Program-made: the position numbers and the translations under genes
Assembly (NCBI GenBank): GCA_029218425.1
Contig: JAQXRH010000055.1
Span: forward strand, 1-62,705
DNA: 62,705 nt
Direction: 5' to 3'
Origin: Bacteroidales bacterium
GTDB taxonomy: Bacteria > Bacteroidota > Bacteroidia > Bacteroidales > Muribaculaceae
Shown: piece by piece, positions 20,305 to 30,462 of the stretch
How the letters are laid out: the number at the start of each line of letters is the position of its first letter
Numbering within the stretch: the first letter of the stretch is position 1
Notes under the pieces: generated by a model
What the model saw: the letters and a program-made list of their open reading frames with translations, nothing else
Database searches by the model: none
What the model was told of the DNA's origin: nothing

Positions 20305-20826
20305 ATGGACAAATCGGATAGTTTTAAATATAAGGATTCGATAGATAGGAGTTATGGAGTGGCAGGGATGGCCCTTGCCGCATTTATCCTTGATTATGAG
20401 AAATATATTAGCTCGATATCGTTAGACAGGCAAGGTATAGAAGCTATAGAATTTTCGCCGGAGTTCTATATGATAACGAGTGAGGGCTTGTCGCCCAAGG
20501 CATCGTGGACGCATATTTTGGAGCAATTTCAGATAGTATCGTCGATGTTGATATCGAATGTGATGTGCAGGTCGATGGTAAGAAATCGCACGGAATTGGG
20601 TCGTACACAGCGTGATAGCATGCTGACCACGCTTGAGGGATATGCTGGCGACTGTCAACTTGACAAAGACGAGGTGGAGGAACTTTTTGAGAAGCATTAT
20701 GCCTATCTCAACAAGGCCTACCATAACAGCAGGATGCACGTAGCAGCGAAGCGCATAGTCGACGAATTGAAGAACAGGCATACGTTGTATCATTCCGACC
20801 TGTGCGAGCTGTTAGGCGAGTTTTAA
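20305..20826 (+). CDS. Hypothetical protein downstream of porZ
   Basis: 173 residues, soluble and mostly helical, with no signal peptide, membrane segment or cysteine-rich motif. I do not recognise the family. Its start is 17 bp after the porZ stop, so it is very likely translated from the same transcript, and a terminator follows directly at 20861-20899. Codon use is like its neighbours, which argues for a real gene. Confidence 0.7.
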   Translation: MDKSDSFKYKDSIDRSYGVAGMALAAFILDYEKYISSISLDRQGIEAIEFSPEFYMITSEGLSPKASWTHILEQFQIVSSMLISNVMCRSMVRNRTELGRTQRDSMLTTLEGYAGDCQLDKDEVEELFEKHYAYLNKAYHNSRMHVAAKRIVDELKNRHTLYHSDLCELLGEF

Positions 20827-20860
20827 AAGCCGTTCTGGAGAGAAAAAAGGAGGCGGGTGT

Positions 20861-20899
20861 GTCGGCCCCTCACAATTTTGAAATTGTGAACCGACTTTT
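20861..20899 (+). terminator. Terminator of the nadA-porZ unit
   Basis: A hairpin combines GTCGG/CCGAC with the inner stem TCACAATTT/AAATTGTGA and is followed by TTTTG. It begins 35 bp after the hypothetical gene. The right part (20889-20910) is also a copy of the dispersed GGACCAGA-GCAAAAGTCGGTT element, in reverse orientation. Confidence 0.6.
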
Positions 20900-20930
20900 G
20901 CATCTGGTCCATAAAAAGGAAATAATAATT

Positions 20931-20964
20931 AGGAGTGTCTAAATATTGAGATTTAGACACTCCT
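20931..20964. terminator. Bidirectional terminator between convergent units
   Basis: A perfect 14-bp stem, AGGAGTGTCTAAAT (20931-20944) with ATTTAGACACTCCT (20951-20964), has a 6-base loop. It lies between the + strand porZ unit and the minus-strand transporter. Confidence 0.8.
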
Positions 20965-20999
20965 AATAGTGTTTATAAGTTTAGAATAGCGTAGAATGG

Positions 21000-22664
21000 C
21001 TATTTGGTGACACGTTCAAGCCATTTGACCATACCGAGCATTATACCCATAGAAATGAGGCAGAAACCGGCGAATACTGCCCAGCACATCCATTGCTGTG
21101 GGAAAGTGTTAAGCATAGCCACACCCAAAGCGATGAAAAGGTTGCCAATTGCAGTAGCAGAAAGCCAAAGACCTTGGCAAATGCCTTGAAGGTGTTTAGG
21201 AGCTACTTTAGACACGAATGAAAGTCCGAGCGGGGAGATGAATAGTTCGGCGATAGTGAGGAACAGGTAGGTCAAGATAAGCACATAAGGGCTTGTTTTT
21301 ATAGCAGCTTTAGCGGCGTCGGAAAGGCCTTTGAACACTTCGCCCGAAGGATAATTGTAGGCCATAGAAATGATAAAGAGGAAGATGTAGGCACAAGCGG
21401 CGATAAACATACCGATGGCAATCTTACGCGGCGTAGAGACCTCTTTATTACGTTTTGCGAGCGCGCCGAAAATGAGCATAACGATAGGAGTGAGAACGAT
21501 GACGAAGAACGGGTTGATGCATTGCCAAATTTCGGGAGCAATAGAGTCGGTGGCAACGAAGTCGCGGGCGAAGACAGAAAGGGACTGTCCGTTTTGGTGG
21601 AACGAGAACCAGAAGAAGACGGCAACGCCGAGCACAGCGAAAAGAGCGTAGAGACGTTGCTTGATTTCCTTGGCATTGGCTTGCTTTTCGGCTTCGGATA
21701 TTTCGATGACCTTTTTCTCTTTTTTAGCGGGGTTAGGCAAAGATTTTCTGACGCAAACGAAAATAGCCAAAGAGATTAACATAGCGACTACCGAAGCGAT
21801 AAAAGAGAAGTGGACGCCGGTATTGAATATTTCGAGGTAGTTGGAGCAGAAAGCGGAGTCAACGGCGCCGGTGTGCCCGACTTCGGAAGCGAGTTTGGAA
21901 AGATTTTCCATGTCGGTAGCGGTCATATCGGCGCCATCGTTGAATAAATGGCAAAGACGAGGGAGGTCGGAATTGTAGGCGAGCGAGTTGGCTTTAAGCC
22001 AGAATTCGCGGAGCATAGGAGCTACGAAAGGAGCGATGACACCACCGATGTTGATGAAGACGTAGAAAATTTGGAATCCGACGTCGCGTTTGGATTTGGC
22101 TTTAGCCAAGGCTTCCGGGCCTTTTTTAGCGGCTTCGGCTTCGAAATTGTCGTACATTTGGCCGACGATAGCTTGAAGGTTGCCTTTGAACAGACCGTTT
22201 CCAAAAGCTATAACAAAAAGGGCGAAGCAGGTGAAAATGAGCACCCAAGAAACAGAGCCGGTGGCGTCGGAGAAAACGGGTATAGAAAGGAGCGCATAGC
22301 CGAAAGCCATGAGCAGCAGGCCGGAAATAATGGTAGTCTTGTATTTTTGAGTTTTGTCGGCAATCATACCGCCAGGAAGGCTCATCACATAAATCAAGAA
22401 ATAGAAAACAGCGTAGATCCACCCGGCAGCTTCGTCGCTGATGCCGAATTTAGAGCAAATAAACAGAAGCAACACGGCATTCATGATGTAATATCCGAAA
22501 CGTTCGCCCATATTGGCAAGGGCCGCGGAGATTAGACCTTTAGGATGCTCCTTTCGAGCTTTTACGACATAAAAAATCAAGAAAGGAACAACGACAATCA
22601 GTACGGCAATAAGAATAGCCAAAGACTGGTTGGTTTCCCAAAAATTAGCAATAGATTTAAACAT
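21000..22664 (-). CDS. POT-family peptide MFS transporter
   Basis: About 554 residues from the ATG at 22664 (MFKSIANFWETNQS); the frame runs open to 22751, but those extra residues look like untranslated leader. It is a proton-coupled oligopeptide transporter with around 12-14 membrane segments. The N-terminal motif ALANMGERFGYYIMNAVLLLF is the classic POT signature. It probably imports di- and tripeptides across the inner membrane. It is divergent from lpxB and convergent with the porZ unit. Confidence 0.9.
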   Translation of the reverse strand: MFKSIANFWETNQSLAILIAVLIVVVPFLIFYVVKARKEHPKGLISAALANMGERFGYYIMNAVLLLFICSKFGISDEAAGWIYAVFYFLIYVMSLPGGMIADKTQKYKTTIISGLLLMAFGYALLSIPVFSDATGSVSWVLIFTCFALFVIAFGNGLFKGNLQAIVGQMYDNFEAEAAKKGPEALAKAKSKRDVGFQIFYVFINIGGVIAPFVAPMLREFWLKANSLAYNSDLPRLCHLFNDGADMTATDMENLSKLASEVGHTGAVDSAFCSNYLEIFNTGVHFSFIASVVAMLISLAIFVCVRKSLPNPAKKEKKVIEISEAEKQANAKEIKQRLYALFAVLGVAVFFWFSFHQNGQSLSVFARDFVATDSIAPEIWQCINPFFVIVLTPIVMLIFGALAKRNKEVSTPRKIAIGMFIAACAYIFLFIISMAYNYPSGEVFKGLSDAAKAAIKTSPYVLILTYLFLTIAELFISPLGLSFVSKVAPKHLQGICQGLWLSATAIGNLFIALGVAMLNTFPQQWMCWAVFAGFCLISMGIMLGMVKWLERVTK

Positions 22665-22759
22665 AGAATGAAAAATATGGGAGTTAATAAAAAACAATAG
22701 AAAAAGCAGCAAATAGCCGTGAATGCCAACGAAGTTAAGGAAAAAAATCAAAATATGTG

Positions 22760-22767
22760 TATATTTG
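22760..22767 (+). promoter_or_regulatory. -7 promoter element of lpxB
   Basis: TATATTTG matches the -7 box and lies 30 bp before the lpxB ATG, giving a short AT-rich leader. Confidence 0.6.
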
Positions 22768-22797
22768 CATATAAAAATTAATAAAAGTAACTAATAG

Positions 22798-23931
22798 ATG
22801 CATTATTTCATATCGGTAGGCGAGGCATCGGGCGATATTCACGCAGCTGAACTGATAAAAGAGCTGCGTCGCGTAGATGCTACTGCGCGTTTCACATATC
22901 TTGGGGGCGACCTGATGGCAGAGGCGTCGGGAACGGCTCCGCTGATACATTATCGCGACATGGCCTTTATGGGCTTTTGCGAAGTGATACGCCATATCGA
23001 CAAGGTGTTGCACAATCTGCGCACGGCCAAGCGGTCGCTGGTGGAGAGTAGGCCCGATGCGTTGATATTAGTAGATTATCCCTCGTTTAACCTCAAGCTT
23101 GCGCAAGAGGCGGTAAAAATAGGAGTACCGGTGTACTACTACATATCCCCGAAGGTGTGGGCATGGAAAGAGGGTAGAGTAAAGAAAATAAAGCGATATG
23201 TGAAACGTATGTTGTCGATATTGCCTTTTGAGGTGGCGTATTACCGCGACCGTCACGGGTATGAGATAGACTACGTGGGAAATCCGACGGTGAAGGAGGT
23301 GGATGAACGTCTCAAAGCGACGACTACGGAGGCGGCATTTCGAGCCAAGCATGGCATAATGAGTGATAGACCGCTATTGGCGCTTGTGCCGGGAAGCCGA
23401 AAGGGAGAGATACGCAACAATCTACCGGTGATGGCCGAAGTGGCCCGCCGTCATCCAGAGCTGCACCCCGTGGTGGCCGGCGCACCGGCCATAGATGCGT
23501 CAATTTATAGGAAATACTGCGAATACACTGTTGTGGATAACGACACCTTTGAGCTGATGGCGCATGCGCGGGGAGCGTTGGTGACGTCGGGTACGGCCAC
23601 GTTGGAGGCCGCGTTGATAGGTGTGCCGCAGGTGGTGTGCTACCGCGCCAATGGGAGCCGCATATCGTATAACATATTCAAGCGCATACTGAAGATACCA
23701 TACGTGTCGCTGCCTAACTTGATAGCTGGAAAGGCCGTAGTGGCTGAGCAGCTTGTGCATCTGTGCACCCCCGACCGGGTAGATGGTGAATTGAGCAAGG
23801 TGTTGCCTGGCGGAGCGGATTATGAAGCGCAACAACAAGGTTATGAGCTGATTAGGGCTAAGTTGACCACAGCCGATGCTGCTACCAATGCTGCCGCGAT
23901 AATCTACGGGGAGCTGACGGCGAAGGATTAA
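22798..23931 (+). CDS. lpxB: Lipid-A-disaccharide synthase
   Basis: 377 residues, of the GT19 family. It joins UDP-2,3-diacylglucosamine and lipid X into the lipid A disaccharide at the inner membrane. The N-terminal motif ISVGEASGDIHAAELIKEL is diagnostic, and the C-terminal donor-binding region includes LVTSGTATLEAALIGVPQVV. The gene has its own promoter. Its last four bases overlap the end of the convergent acyltransferase gene. Confidence 0.97.
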   Translation: MHYFISVGEASGDIHAAELIKELRRVDATARFTYLGGDLMAEASGTAPLIHYRDMAFMGFCEVIRHIDKVLHNLRTAKRSLVESRPDALILVDYPSFNLKLAQEAVKIGVPVYYYISPKVWAWKEGRVKKIKRYVKRMLSILPFEVAYYRDRHGYEIDYVGNPTVKEVDERLKATTTEAAFRAKHGIMSDRPLLALVPGSRKGEIRNNLPVMAEVARRHPELHPVVAGAPAIDASIYRKYCEYTVVDNDTFELMAHARGALVTSGTATLEAALIGVPQVVCYRANGSRISYNIFKRILKIPYVSLPNLIAGKAVVAEQLVHLCTPDRVDGELSKVLPGGADYEAQQQGYELIRAKLTTADAATNAAAIIYGELTAKD

Positions 23932-24965
23932 GTCGTAGACTTACGGCGCAGGAAAGGCCGGCCTATAAAATGCCAAGACAAAGCCGATAAAAGTACGATG
24001 ACGGCAAAGGCGAGCATTAAAGAAGGGATAAGCCCAATGGAGTCGGGTAAATTATAATGGATAAGCACTTGTATAATCGGGAAGTGCATTAAGTAAAAAT
24101 CATAGGAGATATCGGTCTTGCCAAGCCAGTAGCCCCAGCGGCCGATAAATGCTGCCGGAATGACAATACATGTAATAGCGAGCGGTTTGATAATATAGGA
24201 TGCGTCGGGAAAGCTATAAGCAATAGCCATTGCGACAAATCCAAAAACCAGCAGGTAGCGGCGATACTTAATGACAAATTGCAACGACTCATACATAATC
24301 ATGCCCATAACAAAATATGCGAGTTGGCCACCAATCTGACGAGCATATATCAAATATGCGTCATTGCCCGATTGATTATATAAATGGTTGCATATCAATG
24401 AATAGGAGATGGATAGTAATACCAAAACGGAGAGCAGCAATAGCGGATTAAGCCTGATTTTTTTGCATATATACACAATCAAAGGCAAAGCGATGTAGCA
24501 CATCAATTCAATTTTGATAGTCCATAAAGAGCCATTGACAGCATCTATGGTGTTATGGGTGAATACGCCCGGCAAAGTAGGTTGAGCGAAATTGGAAAAC
24601 GATAGGTTGTACAACAAATACCGTAACCACTCAGTGCTAAAATACTCATTGAAAGAGCAAGAAGATACGAAGAAAAGGGCTAATGAAAAAATAATGACAA
24701 TAAAGAGGTAGCTTGGCAGGATGCGTCGGCATCTATTTGAAAAATAGGTTTTTAGCGAAGAAGCGCGGCAGAAACTTGCATAGATAAGAAAGCCTGAGAT
24801 GACGAAAAAGCCGCGCACGCAGTCGACGCCTTGGATAAAAAGGGCACTGTTATCGCAGTTGGTCAACACAGTGAAGTGGACAAAAAAGACGTATACAGCC
24901 AACATCAATCTTATGATATTGAAGTTGTTGGGTTGAGGTATATGTCGATAAGAGCCGAAAGTCAT
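23928..24965 (-). CDS. Acyltransferase-3 (OafA-like) membrane protein
   Basis: About 345 residues with roughly ten membrane segments. The N-terminus FNIIRLMLAVYVFFVHFTVL matches acyltransferase-3 proteins, which O-acetylate or otherwise acylate surface polysaccharides or lipids. The acceptor here is unknown. I use the ATG at 24965; the frame's more upstream start at 24992 is a TTG lying inside the terminator hairpin of the preceding operon, so it is unlikely. The 3' end overlaps lpxB by four bases in convergent orientation. Confidence 0.85.
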   Translation of the reverse strand: MTFGSYRHIPQPNNFNIIRLMLAVYVFFVHFTVLTNCDNSALFIQGVDCVRGFFVISGFLIYASFCRASSLKTYFSNRCRRILPSYLFIVIIFSLALFFVSSCSFNEYFSTEWLRYLLYNLSFSNFAQPTLPGVFTHNTIDAVNGSLWTIKIELMCYIALPLIVYICKKIRLNPLLLLSVLVLLSISYSLICNHLYNQSGNDAYLIYARQIGGQLAYFVMGMIMYESLQFVIKYRRYLLVFGFVAMAIAYSFPDASYIIKPLAITCIVIPAAFIGRWGYWLGKTDISYDFYLMHFPIIQVLIHYNLPDSIGLIPSLMLAFAVIVLLSALSWHFIGRPFLRRKSTT

Positions 24966-24978
24966 ATATAATAAAAAC

Positions 24979-25011
24979 GAGCCGAGGTGCAATATATTGC
25001 ATGCTCGGCTC
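24979..25011 (-). terminator. Terminator of the lysS-GH125 unit
   Basis: GAGCCGAG (24979-24986) pairs with CTCGGCTC (25004-25011) around the inner palindrome TGCAATATATTGCA. On the minus strand it is followed by GTTTTTAT. It lies 14 bp past the GH125 stop. Confidence 0.85.
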
Positions 25012-25025
25012 TGAAAGTCTTGAAA

Positions 25026-26498
25026 TCAAATAGTTATGCTGTTGAGCAAATGGAGCTTGCCGTCGGCTATCAGTTTGAGTATTAGTTCGCCGAATAGCGT
25101 GTTTTGCCAGGCGAACCAGTGGCGGGTGAAGTCGGCAGGATTGTCCTTATGGAAAGATTCGTGCATGAAACCGGTGCCGTTGTGGGTAGTCATCAGCATT
25201 TCTATGCACTGCTTGATTTCGGCATCATCGGAAGCGGTGAAAGCCTTCATCATGATGCTCATGGGCCATATCATGTTGTATCCGATGTGTGGTCCGCCGA
25301 TGCCTTCAGCGGCTTTTCCCTTGAAGAAATAGGGGTTGTATTCGCTCCACACGAAGCGGCGTGTATTCTGATACACGGGGTCGTTGATGTCGACATCGCC
25401 GAGGTAGGCCATAGCGAGGAGGCTTGGGACATTGGCATCGTCCATCATGATGTGGTTGCCGAAGCCATCCACTTCGTAGGCGTATATGCGCCCGAAAACA
25501 GGGTGCTCGACAATGGCATGACGTTGCAGAGCTGTTTCCACCTCGTTGGCTAAATCGATGCATCGGCTGGCACGGGCGGTGTCGTGGTTGACGTTTTCCA
25601 ATATTTCGGCAGCTTTGCGCAATGAAGTGACAGCGAAGAAGTTGGAAGGCACGAGAAATTGCAGAATGGTAGCGTCGTCGCTTGGGCGGAAACTTGACAC
25701 GATAAGGCCGACGGGGTTGACGGGGGCACCATTGCCGTTGTTGTTGAGGGTGTCGGTAGAGCGGTCGGTTTTGCGAGAGAAGCGGTAAGGCCCTACCCCA
25801 TCCTTTCGTTGTTGTTGTGTGAAAGTGGTGAGGATGTTGTCGATAGCTTTAATCCATTCTTCATCGAAGATGGCATCGTCGCCGGTCACCTTCCAATATT
25901 CGTAGGCCAATCTTATGACGTAGCAGAGCGAGTCGATTTCCCATTTTCGTTCATGCAATTCGGGCTTCATGTCGGTGTTGTCGGATTCCCAGTAGCTACC
26001 TACGGGGCCGTCGTTGAAAGCGTTGGCGTAGGGGTCGATGTTAATGCATAAGAGTTGACGACGTATGACGCCTTCAAGCATCGTGCGCAAATTCTCGTCG
26101 TGGTTGGCAAGGCTAACGTAGGGCCACACCTGTGCGCCGCTGTCGCGGAGCCACATGGCATGAATGTCGCCGGTGTAGACAAAAGTGTCGGGTTTACCGT
26201 CGAGCATACGGAAATGTACGGTTGTGTCGAGGGTGTTAGGGAAGCAGTTTTCAAACATCCAGGCCAACTGAGGGTTGGTAAGCAGCGATTTGATGCGTTG
26301 AATCTCGTCGTCGACGGCCTTGGATACAAAAAGCCGGTCGGCGGCTTGCGGCCGTCGGGTGACGGAGTATAGATTTTCGGTGGAAATAGAAGAGGCATCG
26401 TCGGATGCCGGCTTCTCGCCCCCGGCGACGTTGAAGCCCGTGAGAGCTATTGTGGCGGCGGCGATGTTGAGTACATGTCGGTAGATGTTAGATTTCAT
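25026..26498 (-). CDS. GH125 exo-alpha-1,6-mannosidase, secreted
   Basis: 490 residues. The N-terminal hydrophobic stretch (LNIAAATIALTGFNVAGG) is a signal peptide, so the enzyme acts in the periplasm or at the surface. YTGDIHAMWLRDSGAQVWPY near residue 108 is the hallmark of the metal-independent alpha-mannosidases of family GH125, formerly DUF1237, which remove alpha-1,6-mannose from N-glycans or mannans. It is the last gene of a leftward unit behind a NigD-like lipoprotein, 47 bp away. A role in host or yeast glycan use is plausible, but no SusC/SusD pair is present. Confidence 0.9.
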   Translation of the reverse strand: MKSNIYRHVLNIAAATIALTGFNVAGGEKPASDDASSISTENLYSVTRRPQAADRLFVSKAVDDEIQRIKSLLTNPQLAWMFENCFPNTLDTTVHFRMLDGKPDTFVYTGDIHAMWLRDSGAQVWPYVSLANHDENLRTMLEGVIRRQLLCINIDPYANAFNDGPVGSYWESDNTDMKPELHERKWEIDSLCYVIRLAYEYWKVTGDDAIFDEEWIKAIDNILTTFTQQQRKDGVGPYRFSRKTDRSTDTLNNNGNGAPVNPVGLIVSSFRPSDDATILQFLVPSNFFAVTSLRKAAEILENVNHDTARASRCIDLANEVETALQRHAIVEHPVFGRIYAYEVDGFGNHIMMDDANVPSLLAMAYLGDVDINDPVYQNTRRFVWSEYNPYFFKGKAAEGIGGPHIGYNMIWPMSIMMKAFTASDDAEIKQCIEMLMTTHNGTGFMHESFHKDNPADFTRHWFAWQNTLFGELILKLIADGKLHLLNSITI

Positions 26499-26545
26499 TG
26501 ATGTAATATGTTAGGTGTTTAAATTGCGTGCAGTGGAATTGCGCG

Positions 26546-27202
26546 TCATTTGTCGAAGCGGATGGCATCGAGGTTGAGGTTGGAGTTGTTGAGATGGAGA
26601 GTGAAACCTTTGACTGAGGCATCCTCGATGAGCGAGGATATGTCGAACGATGCGTAGTAGGCTCTTTCAAAGGTGGCAACGTCGATGTCGGCTTCATCGA
26701 CGAGGTAGATGTCGGGATAAGATGCATCGGTTTGCGCATCGGGCATCAAAAGCGACAGGCTGCGTGGGGGCTGTTGGTAGGGCAGCCGGCAGTGGATGTT
26801 AAGATATTTCCCGGCTCTCCATGCGCTGAGCAGGTACACAGCGTCGTCGTCCCAGCCTTCAATTTCGGCGCTTTCGACGTTGGTAAGGACGCCGTTGACG
26901 ATTGTGCCATATCCTTTTGCTATCACTTCGCACGACTGATAGGCTTCGGCCACCGAAGCCGGCACGTACATAAGCAAAAGCCTGTCGCCAACGGGCACTT
27001 TTTTGGTGTCGACTCTCTGCCGTGCTGTCAAAGTGATGATTTTATCGCTACCGGGCTTGCTCAAAGTGAACACCGAGCCATTTTGGCTGTCGGACTCCAA
27101 CTTTACGATATCGTAGATGTAGGCGGTGTCGGAAGGCTCTTCGTCGGTGCATGCCGACAGCGATAATATGGCCAGCAATAACAGTGAGAGATATGTTTTC
27201 AT
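26546..27202 (-). CDS. NigD-like lipoprotein
   Basis: 218 residues. The signal sequence ends in the lipobox LSAC at residues 15-18, giving a lipid-anchored protein. The layout, an N-terminal small beta domain (YDIVKLES... DRLLLMYV) followed by a second domain, matches the Bacteroidales NigD-like family, whose biochemical role is not known. It lies 13 bp behind lolD and 47 bp ahead of the GH125 gene. Assignment to NigD is by recollection of the family pattern, so moderate confidence. Confidence 0.65.
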   Translation of the reverse strand: MKTYLSLLLLAILSLSACTDEEPSDTAYIYDIVKLESDSQNGSVFTLSKPGSDKIITLTARQRVDTKKVPVGDRLLLMYVPASVAEAYQSCEVIAKGYGTIVNGVLTNVESAEIEGWDDDAVYLLSAWRAGKYLNIHCRLPYQQPPRSLSLLMPDAQTDASYPDIYLVDEADIDVATFERAYYASFDISSLIEDASVKGFTLHLNNSNLNLDAIRFDK

Positions 27203-27215
27203 TATGTTAAATGGC

Positions 27216-27872
27216 TTAAATATTGGAAATTATGCCATCTTTGATGGTGATTATACGGTCGGCTTCGGTGGCAAGGTTGCTATCATGGGTGACAATGACA
27301 AAAGTAGTGCCCATGTCACGACGCAAGTCGAAGAAAAGTCGGTGGAGCTCCCGGCGGTTGGCAGAGTCAAGGCTACCGGAAGGCTCGTCGGCAAGGACAA
27401 CGGCCGGGTTGTTGACCAATGCGCGTGCCACGGCAACGCGTTGTCGTTCGCCACCCGAGAGCTGGGCGGGACGGTGGGAGCAACGTTGCGACAGGCCCAT
27501 GTATTCAATAAGTTTGCGGGCGCTGTCAAAAGCCTCGGTTCGGCGACGTCCAGCAATCAAAGCGGGCATAGCCACGTTTTCCACCACGTTGAATTCGGGC
27601 AATAGCTGGTGGAATTGAAAAACAAAGCCGATGTTTTTTCCGCGGAAAGAAGCCAACTGCTTGTCGCGCAGGGAGTAGATGTCGGTGTCGTTGTAGAATA
27701 CATGCCCCTTGTCGGGCGCGTCGAGCGAGCCGAGCAGCTGAAGCAAAGTCGTTTTGCCGGCACCGCTTGGACCAACGATGGCCACTACCTCGCCATCGTT
27801 GATGGTAAGGTCGATGCCTTTGAGTACCTCAAGGCTGTCAAAACTTTTGTGAAGGTCGACGGCTCGTATCAT
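27216..27872 (-). CDS. lolD: ABC transporter ATP-binding protein, LolD-like
   Basis: 218 residues. Walker [10 protein letters not shown] near 33, Q-loop [13 protein letters not shown] near 85, signature [15 protein letters not shown] near 138, Walker B VVLADEP near 160 and the switch histidine in VIVTHD are all intact. It resembles LolD/MacB-type ATPases, which pair with FtsX-like membrane subunits to extract lipoproteins or export substrates. No such permease is adjacent. Its ATG overlaps the gpsA stop in an ATGA arrangement. Confidence 0.85.
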   Translation of the reverse strand: MIRAVDLHKSFDSLEVLKGIDLTINDGEVVAIVGPSGAGKTTLLQLLGSLDAPDKGHVFYNDTDIYSLRDKQLASFRGKNIGFVFQFHQLLPEFNVVENVAMPALIAGRRRTEAFDSARKLIEYMGLSQRCSHRPAQLSGGERQRVAVARALVNNPAVVLADEPSGSLDSANRRELHRLFFDLRRDMGTTFVIVTHDSNLATEADRIITIKDGIISNI

Positions 27873-28864
27873 ATAAAAGATTTAGCCATTGTGGTGATGG
27901 CGTATTCGGGAGAGACGCGTCGGTATAGTATATCGTAGACTCCGTCGAGGATCGGGAGCTGGATGCGGTATTCCTCGTTGATTTCGTGGATGCACTTTAC
28001 GCCGAAGTAGCCTTCGGCCACCTGTTCCATCTCCATTTTGGCGGCTTTTACGGAGTAACCGCGTCCGATAAGTGCGCCGAAATTGTGGTTGCGCGAGAAG
28101 CGGGAATAAGAAGTGACGAGCAAGTCGCCCAGGTACACAGAGTCGCATATCTGGCGCTGTCGAGGTGCTACCCCATCGAGAAAACGTGCCATTTCGCGAA
28201 TGGCGTTGGAGACGAGCATGGCGAGGAAGTTGTCGCCCTTTTTCATGCCGTGGACAATGCCTGCGGCTATTGCATAGACATTTTTGAGCACGCCGGCATA
28301 CCCTATTCCGGTGACGTCGTTAGACACTATGGCGTGTACGTTGTTTGACTCCAAGACGGCGGCAAATTGAGATGCTACTGAGGTGTCGAGGCCGCCCACG
28401 GTGAGGTAGGAAGGCCTGTCCAAAGCCACTTCTTCGGCATGACACGGTCCGGAGATGATTAGTGCCTTGGAGGGGGTCACGTTATAGCGTTCGACCATGT
28501 AGTCGGTGATCAGCATATTGTCGTCGGGCACGATGCCTTTGATTGCGGTGACGATGGCACGGTCGGATAGGTCGATGGTGAGTTTCGAGAGGTGGTCCTT
28601 GAAGTAGGGCGAGGGCATTGCGAATAAAATGGTATCGCTCATCTCCACTACTTTATTGATGTCGCTGGAGAAATTGATGCGGTCGGTGTCGAAACGCACA
28701 TCGGTGAGATATGCCGGGTTGTGGTGTATGCGTTTGAATTCCTCGATTCGGTCGTCGCGGCGCATGTACCAATTTATATTATCGCAATTTTTCAGCAAAA
28801 CGCTTGCAAGAGCGGTAGCCCAACTGCCACCGCCCATCACTGCAATGTTTCCGGGAAATTCCAT
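27869..28864 (-). CDS. gpsA: Glycerol-3-phosphate dehydrogenase [NAD(P)+]
   Basis: 331 residues. It reduces dihydroxyacetone phosphate to sn-glycerol-3-phosphate, the start of phospholipid synthesis. The nucleotide-binding motif [15 protein letters not shown] is at residues 9-23. The catalytic region includes [11 protein letters not shown] near 135 and the lysine-bearing [13 protein letters not shown] near 190. It lies 47 bp after lysS and is coupled to lolD by a four-base overlap. Confidence 0.97.
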   Translation of the reverse strand: MEFPGNIAVMGGGSWATALASVLLKNCDNINWYMRRDDRIEEFKRIHHNPAYLTDVRFDTDRINFSSDINKVVEMSDTILFAMPSPYFKDHLSKLTIDLSDRAIVTAIKGIVPDDNMLITDYMVERYNVTPSKALIISGPCHAEEVALDRPSYLTVGGLDTSVASQFAAVLESNNVHAIVSNDVTGIGYAGVLKNVYAIAAGIVHGMKKGDNFLAMLVSNAIREMARFLDGVAPRQRQICDSVYLGDLLVTSYSRFSRNHNFGALIGRGYSVKAAKMEMEQVAEGYFGVKCIHEINEEYRIQLPILDGVYDILYRRVSPEYAITTMAKSFI

Positions 28865-28911
28865 GGTAAGTGGTTAAGATTGTGTGAGGTAATAGAATGG
28901 CTATTGGGCTA

Positions 28912-30462
28912 TTAAGCCTCCTCGGAGTCGTTGTCGGTGGCTTCCTTAGCGCGACGTTTTTCGGGTCGCATCTGCGGGAAAAGCAAGACTTCCTGAATGG
29001 TGGTCTGCCCCGTCATGAGCATCACGAGACGGTCCATGCCTATGCCCATACCTGAAGTAGGTGGCATACCATATTCCAACGCTCTAATGAAGTCGGCATC
29101 GATAATCATAGCCTCGTCGTCGCCCTTTTCGCTTAGGCGCATCTGCTCTACGAAGCGCTCATACTGGTCGATGGGGTCGTTAAGTTCAGAATAGGCGTTG
29201 GCAAGCTCTTTGCCGTTGACCATCAACTCAAATCGTTCGGTAAGCTCGGGATTGTCGCGGTGGCGTTTTGTCAGCGGCGACATTTCTATTGGGTAATCAA
29301 TGATAAATGTGGGCTGGATGTAGTTTCCTTCGCATTTTTCGCCGAATATTTCATCGATAAGTTTGCCTTTGCCCATGGTAGCGTCGACCTCGATGTTGAG
29401 TTTGGCGCACACCTCGCGCAGCTGTTCTTCGCCCATGCCCGTGATATCGATTCCGGTGAATTCCTTGATTGAATCTATCATGGTGACGCGGCGGAAAGGA
29501 GCCTTAAATGAAATGACGTTGTCGCCTACTTTAACTTCGGTGGTGCCGTTTACGTCGATGCATATCTTTTCAAGAAGCTTCTCGGTGAAATCCATCATCC
29601 ACTTGTAGTCCTTGTAGGATACGTATATCTCCATGCAGGTGAATTCGGGGTTGTGGGTTCTGTCCATGCCCTCGTTGCGGAAGTTTTTGGAGAACTCGTA
29701 GACGCCTTCAAATCCGCCCACTATAAGGCGCTTGAGGTATAGCTCGTCGGCGATACGAAGGTACAACGGTATGTCAAGAGCATTGTGGTGGGTGATGAAT
29801 GGGCGCGCAGCTGCACCGCCCGGTATCGACTGCAATATGGGAGTTTCCACCTCCATATATCCGTGGTCGTTGAAGTATTGGCGCATAGAGTTGAACACCT
29901 TGGTGCGTTTCACAAAGATATCCTTTACGCCGTCGTTGACCACAAGGTCGACATATCTGCGGCGGTAGCGCATCTCGGGGTCGTCGAAAGCATCATATAC
30001 CACGCCATCTTTCATCTTGACAATGGGGAGTGGGCGCAACGATTTGCTAAGCACGGTAAGTTCCTGGGCGTGAACGGATACTTGCCCGGTCTGCGTGCGG
30101 AACACATAGCCTTTAATGCCTACGAAGTCGCCGATATCAAGGAGTTTCTTGAACACTATGTTGTACAAAGTCTTGTCCTCTTCGGGGCATATCTCGTCGC
30201 GGTTTACATACACTTGTATTCTTCCAGTGGCATCTTGGAGCTCCATGAATGAGGCTTTACCCATGATGCGTCGGCTCATCACACGACCGGCTATCGTGAC
30301 ATCGCGGCGCTCGGCTGCGTCATCGAAAGTCGATAATATTTCATCGGCATGTCCTGTTACTACATATTCGGCTGCCGGATAAGGTTCGATGCCAAGGCGG
30401 CGCATCTCCTCCATGGAGCCGCGGCGCACTATCTCTTGTTCGCTAAGTTCTTGCGGATTCAT
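28912..30462 (-). CDS. lysS: Lysyl-tRNA synthetase, class II
   Basis: 516 residues, close to the family norm. An N-terminal OB-fold anticodon-binding domain ([18 protein letters not shown]) precedes the catalytic domain. Motif 2 is seen in [16 protein letters not shown] near 265 and motif 3 in [16 protein letters not shown] near 475. It is the first gene of the leftward lysS-gpsA-lolD-nigD-GH125 unit. A -7 promoter element lies at 30555-30562. The C-terminal tail is highly charged ([15 protein letters not shown]). Confidence 0.97.
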   Translation of the reverse strand: MNPQELSEQEIVRRGSMEEMRRLGIEPYPAAEYVVTGHADEILSTFDDAAERRDVTIAGRVMSRRIMGKASFMELQDATGRIQVYVNRDEICPEEDKTLYNIVFKKLLDIGDFVGIKGYVFRTQTGQVSVHAQELTVLSKSLRPLPIVKMKDGVVYDAFDDPEMRYRRRYVDLVVNDGVKDIFVKRTKVFNSMRQYFNDHGYMEVETPILQSIPGGAAARPFITHHNALDIPLYLRIADELYLKRLIVGGFEGVYEFSKNFRNEGMDRTHNPEFTCMEIYVSYKDYKWMMDFTEKLLEKICIDVNGTTEVKVGDNVISFKAPFRRVTMIDSIKEFTGIDITGMGEEQLREVCAKLNIEVDATMGKGKLIDEIFGEKCEGNYIQPTFIIDYPIEMSPLTKRHRDNPELTERFELMVNGKELANAYSELNDPIDQYERFVEQMRLSEKGDDEAMIIDADFIRALEYGMPPTSGMGIGMDRLVMLMTGQTTIQEVLLFPQMRPEKRRAKEATDNDSEEA

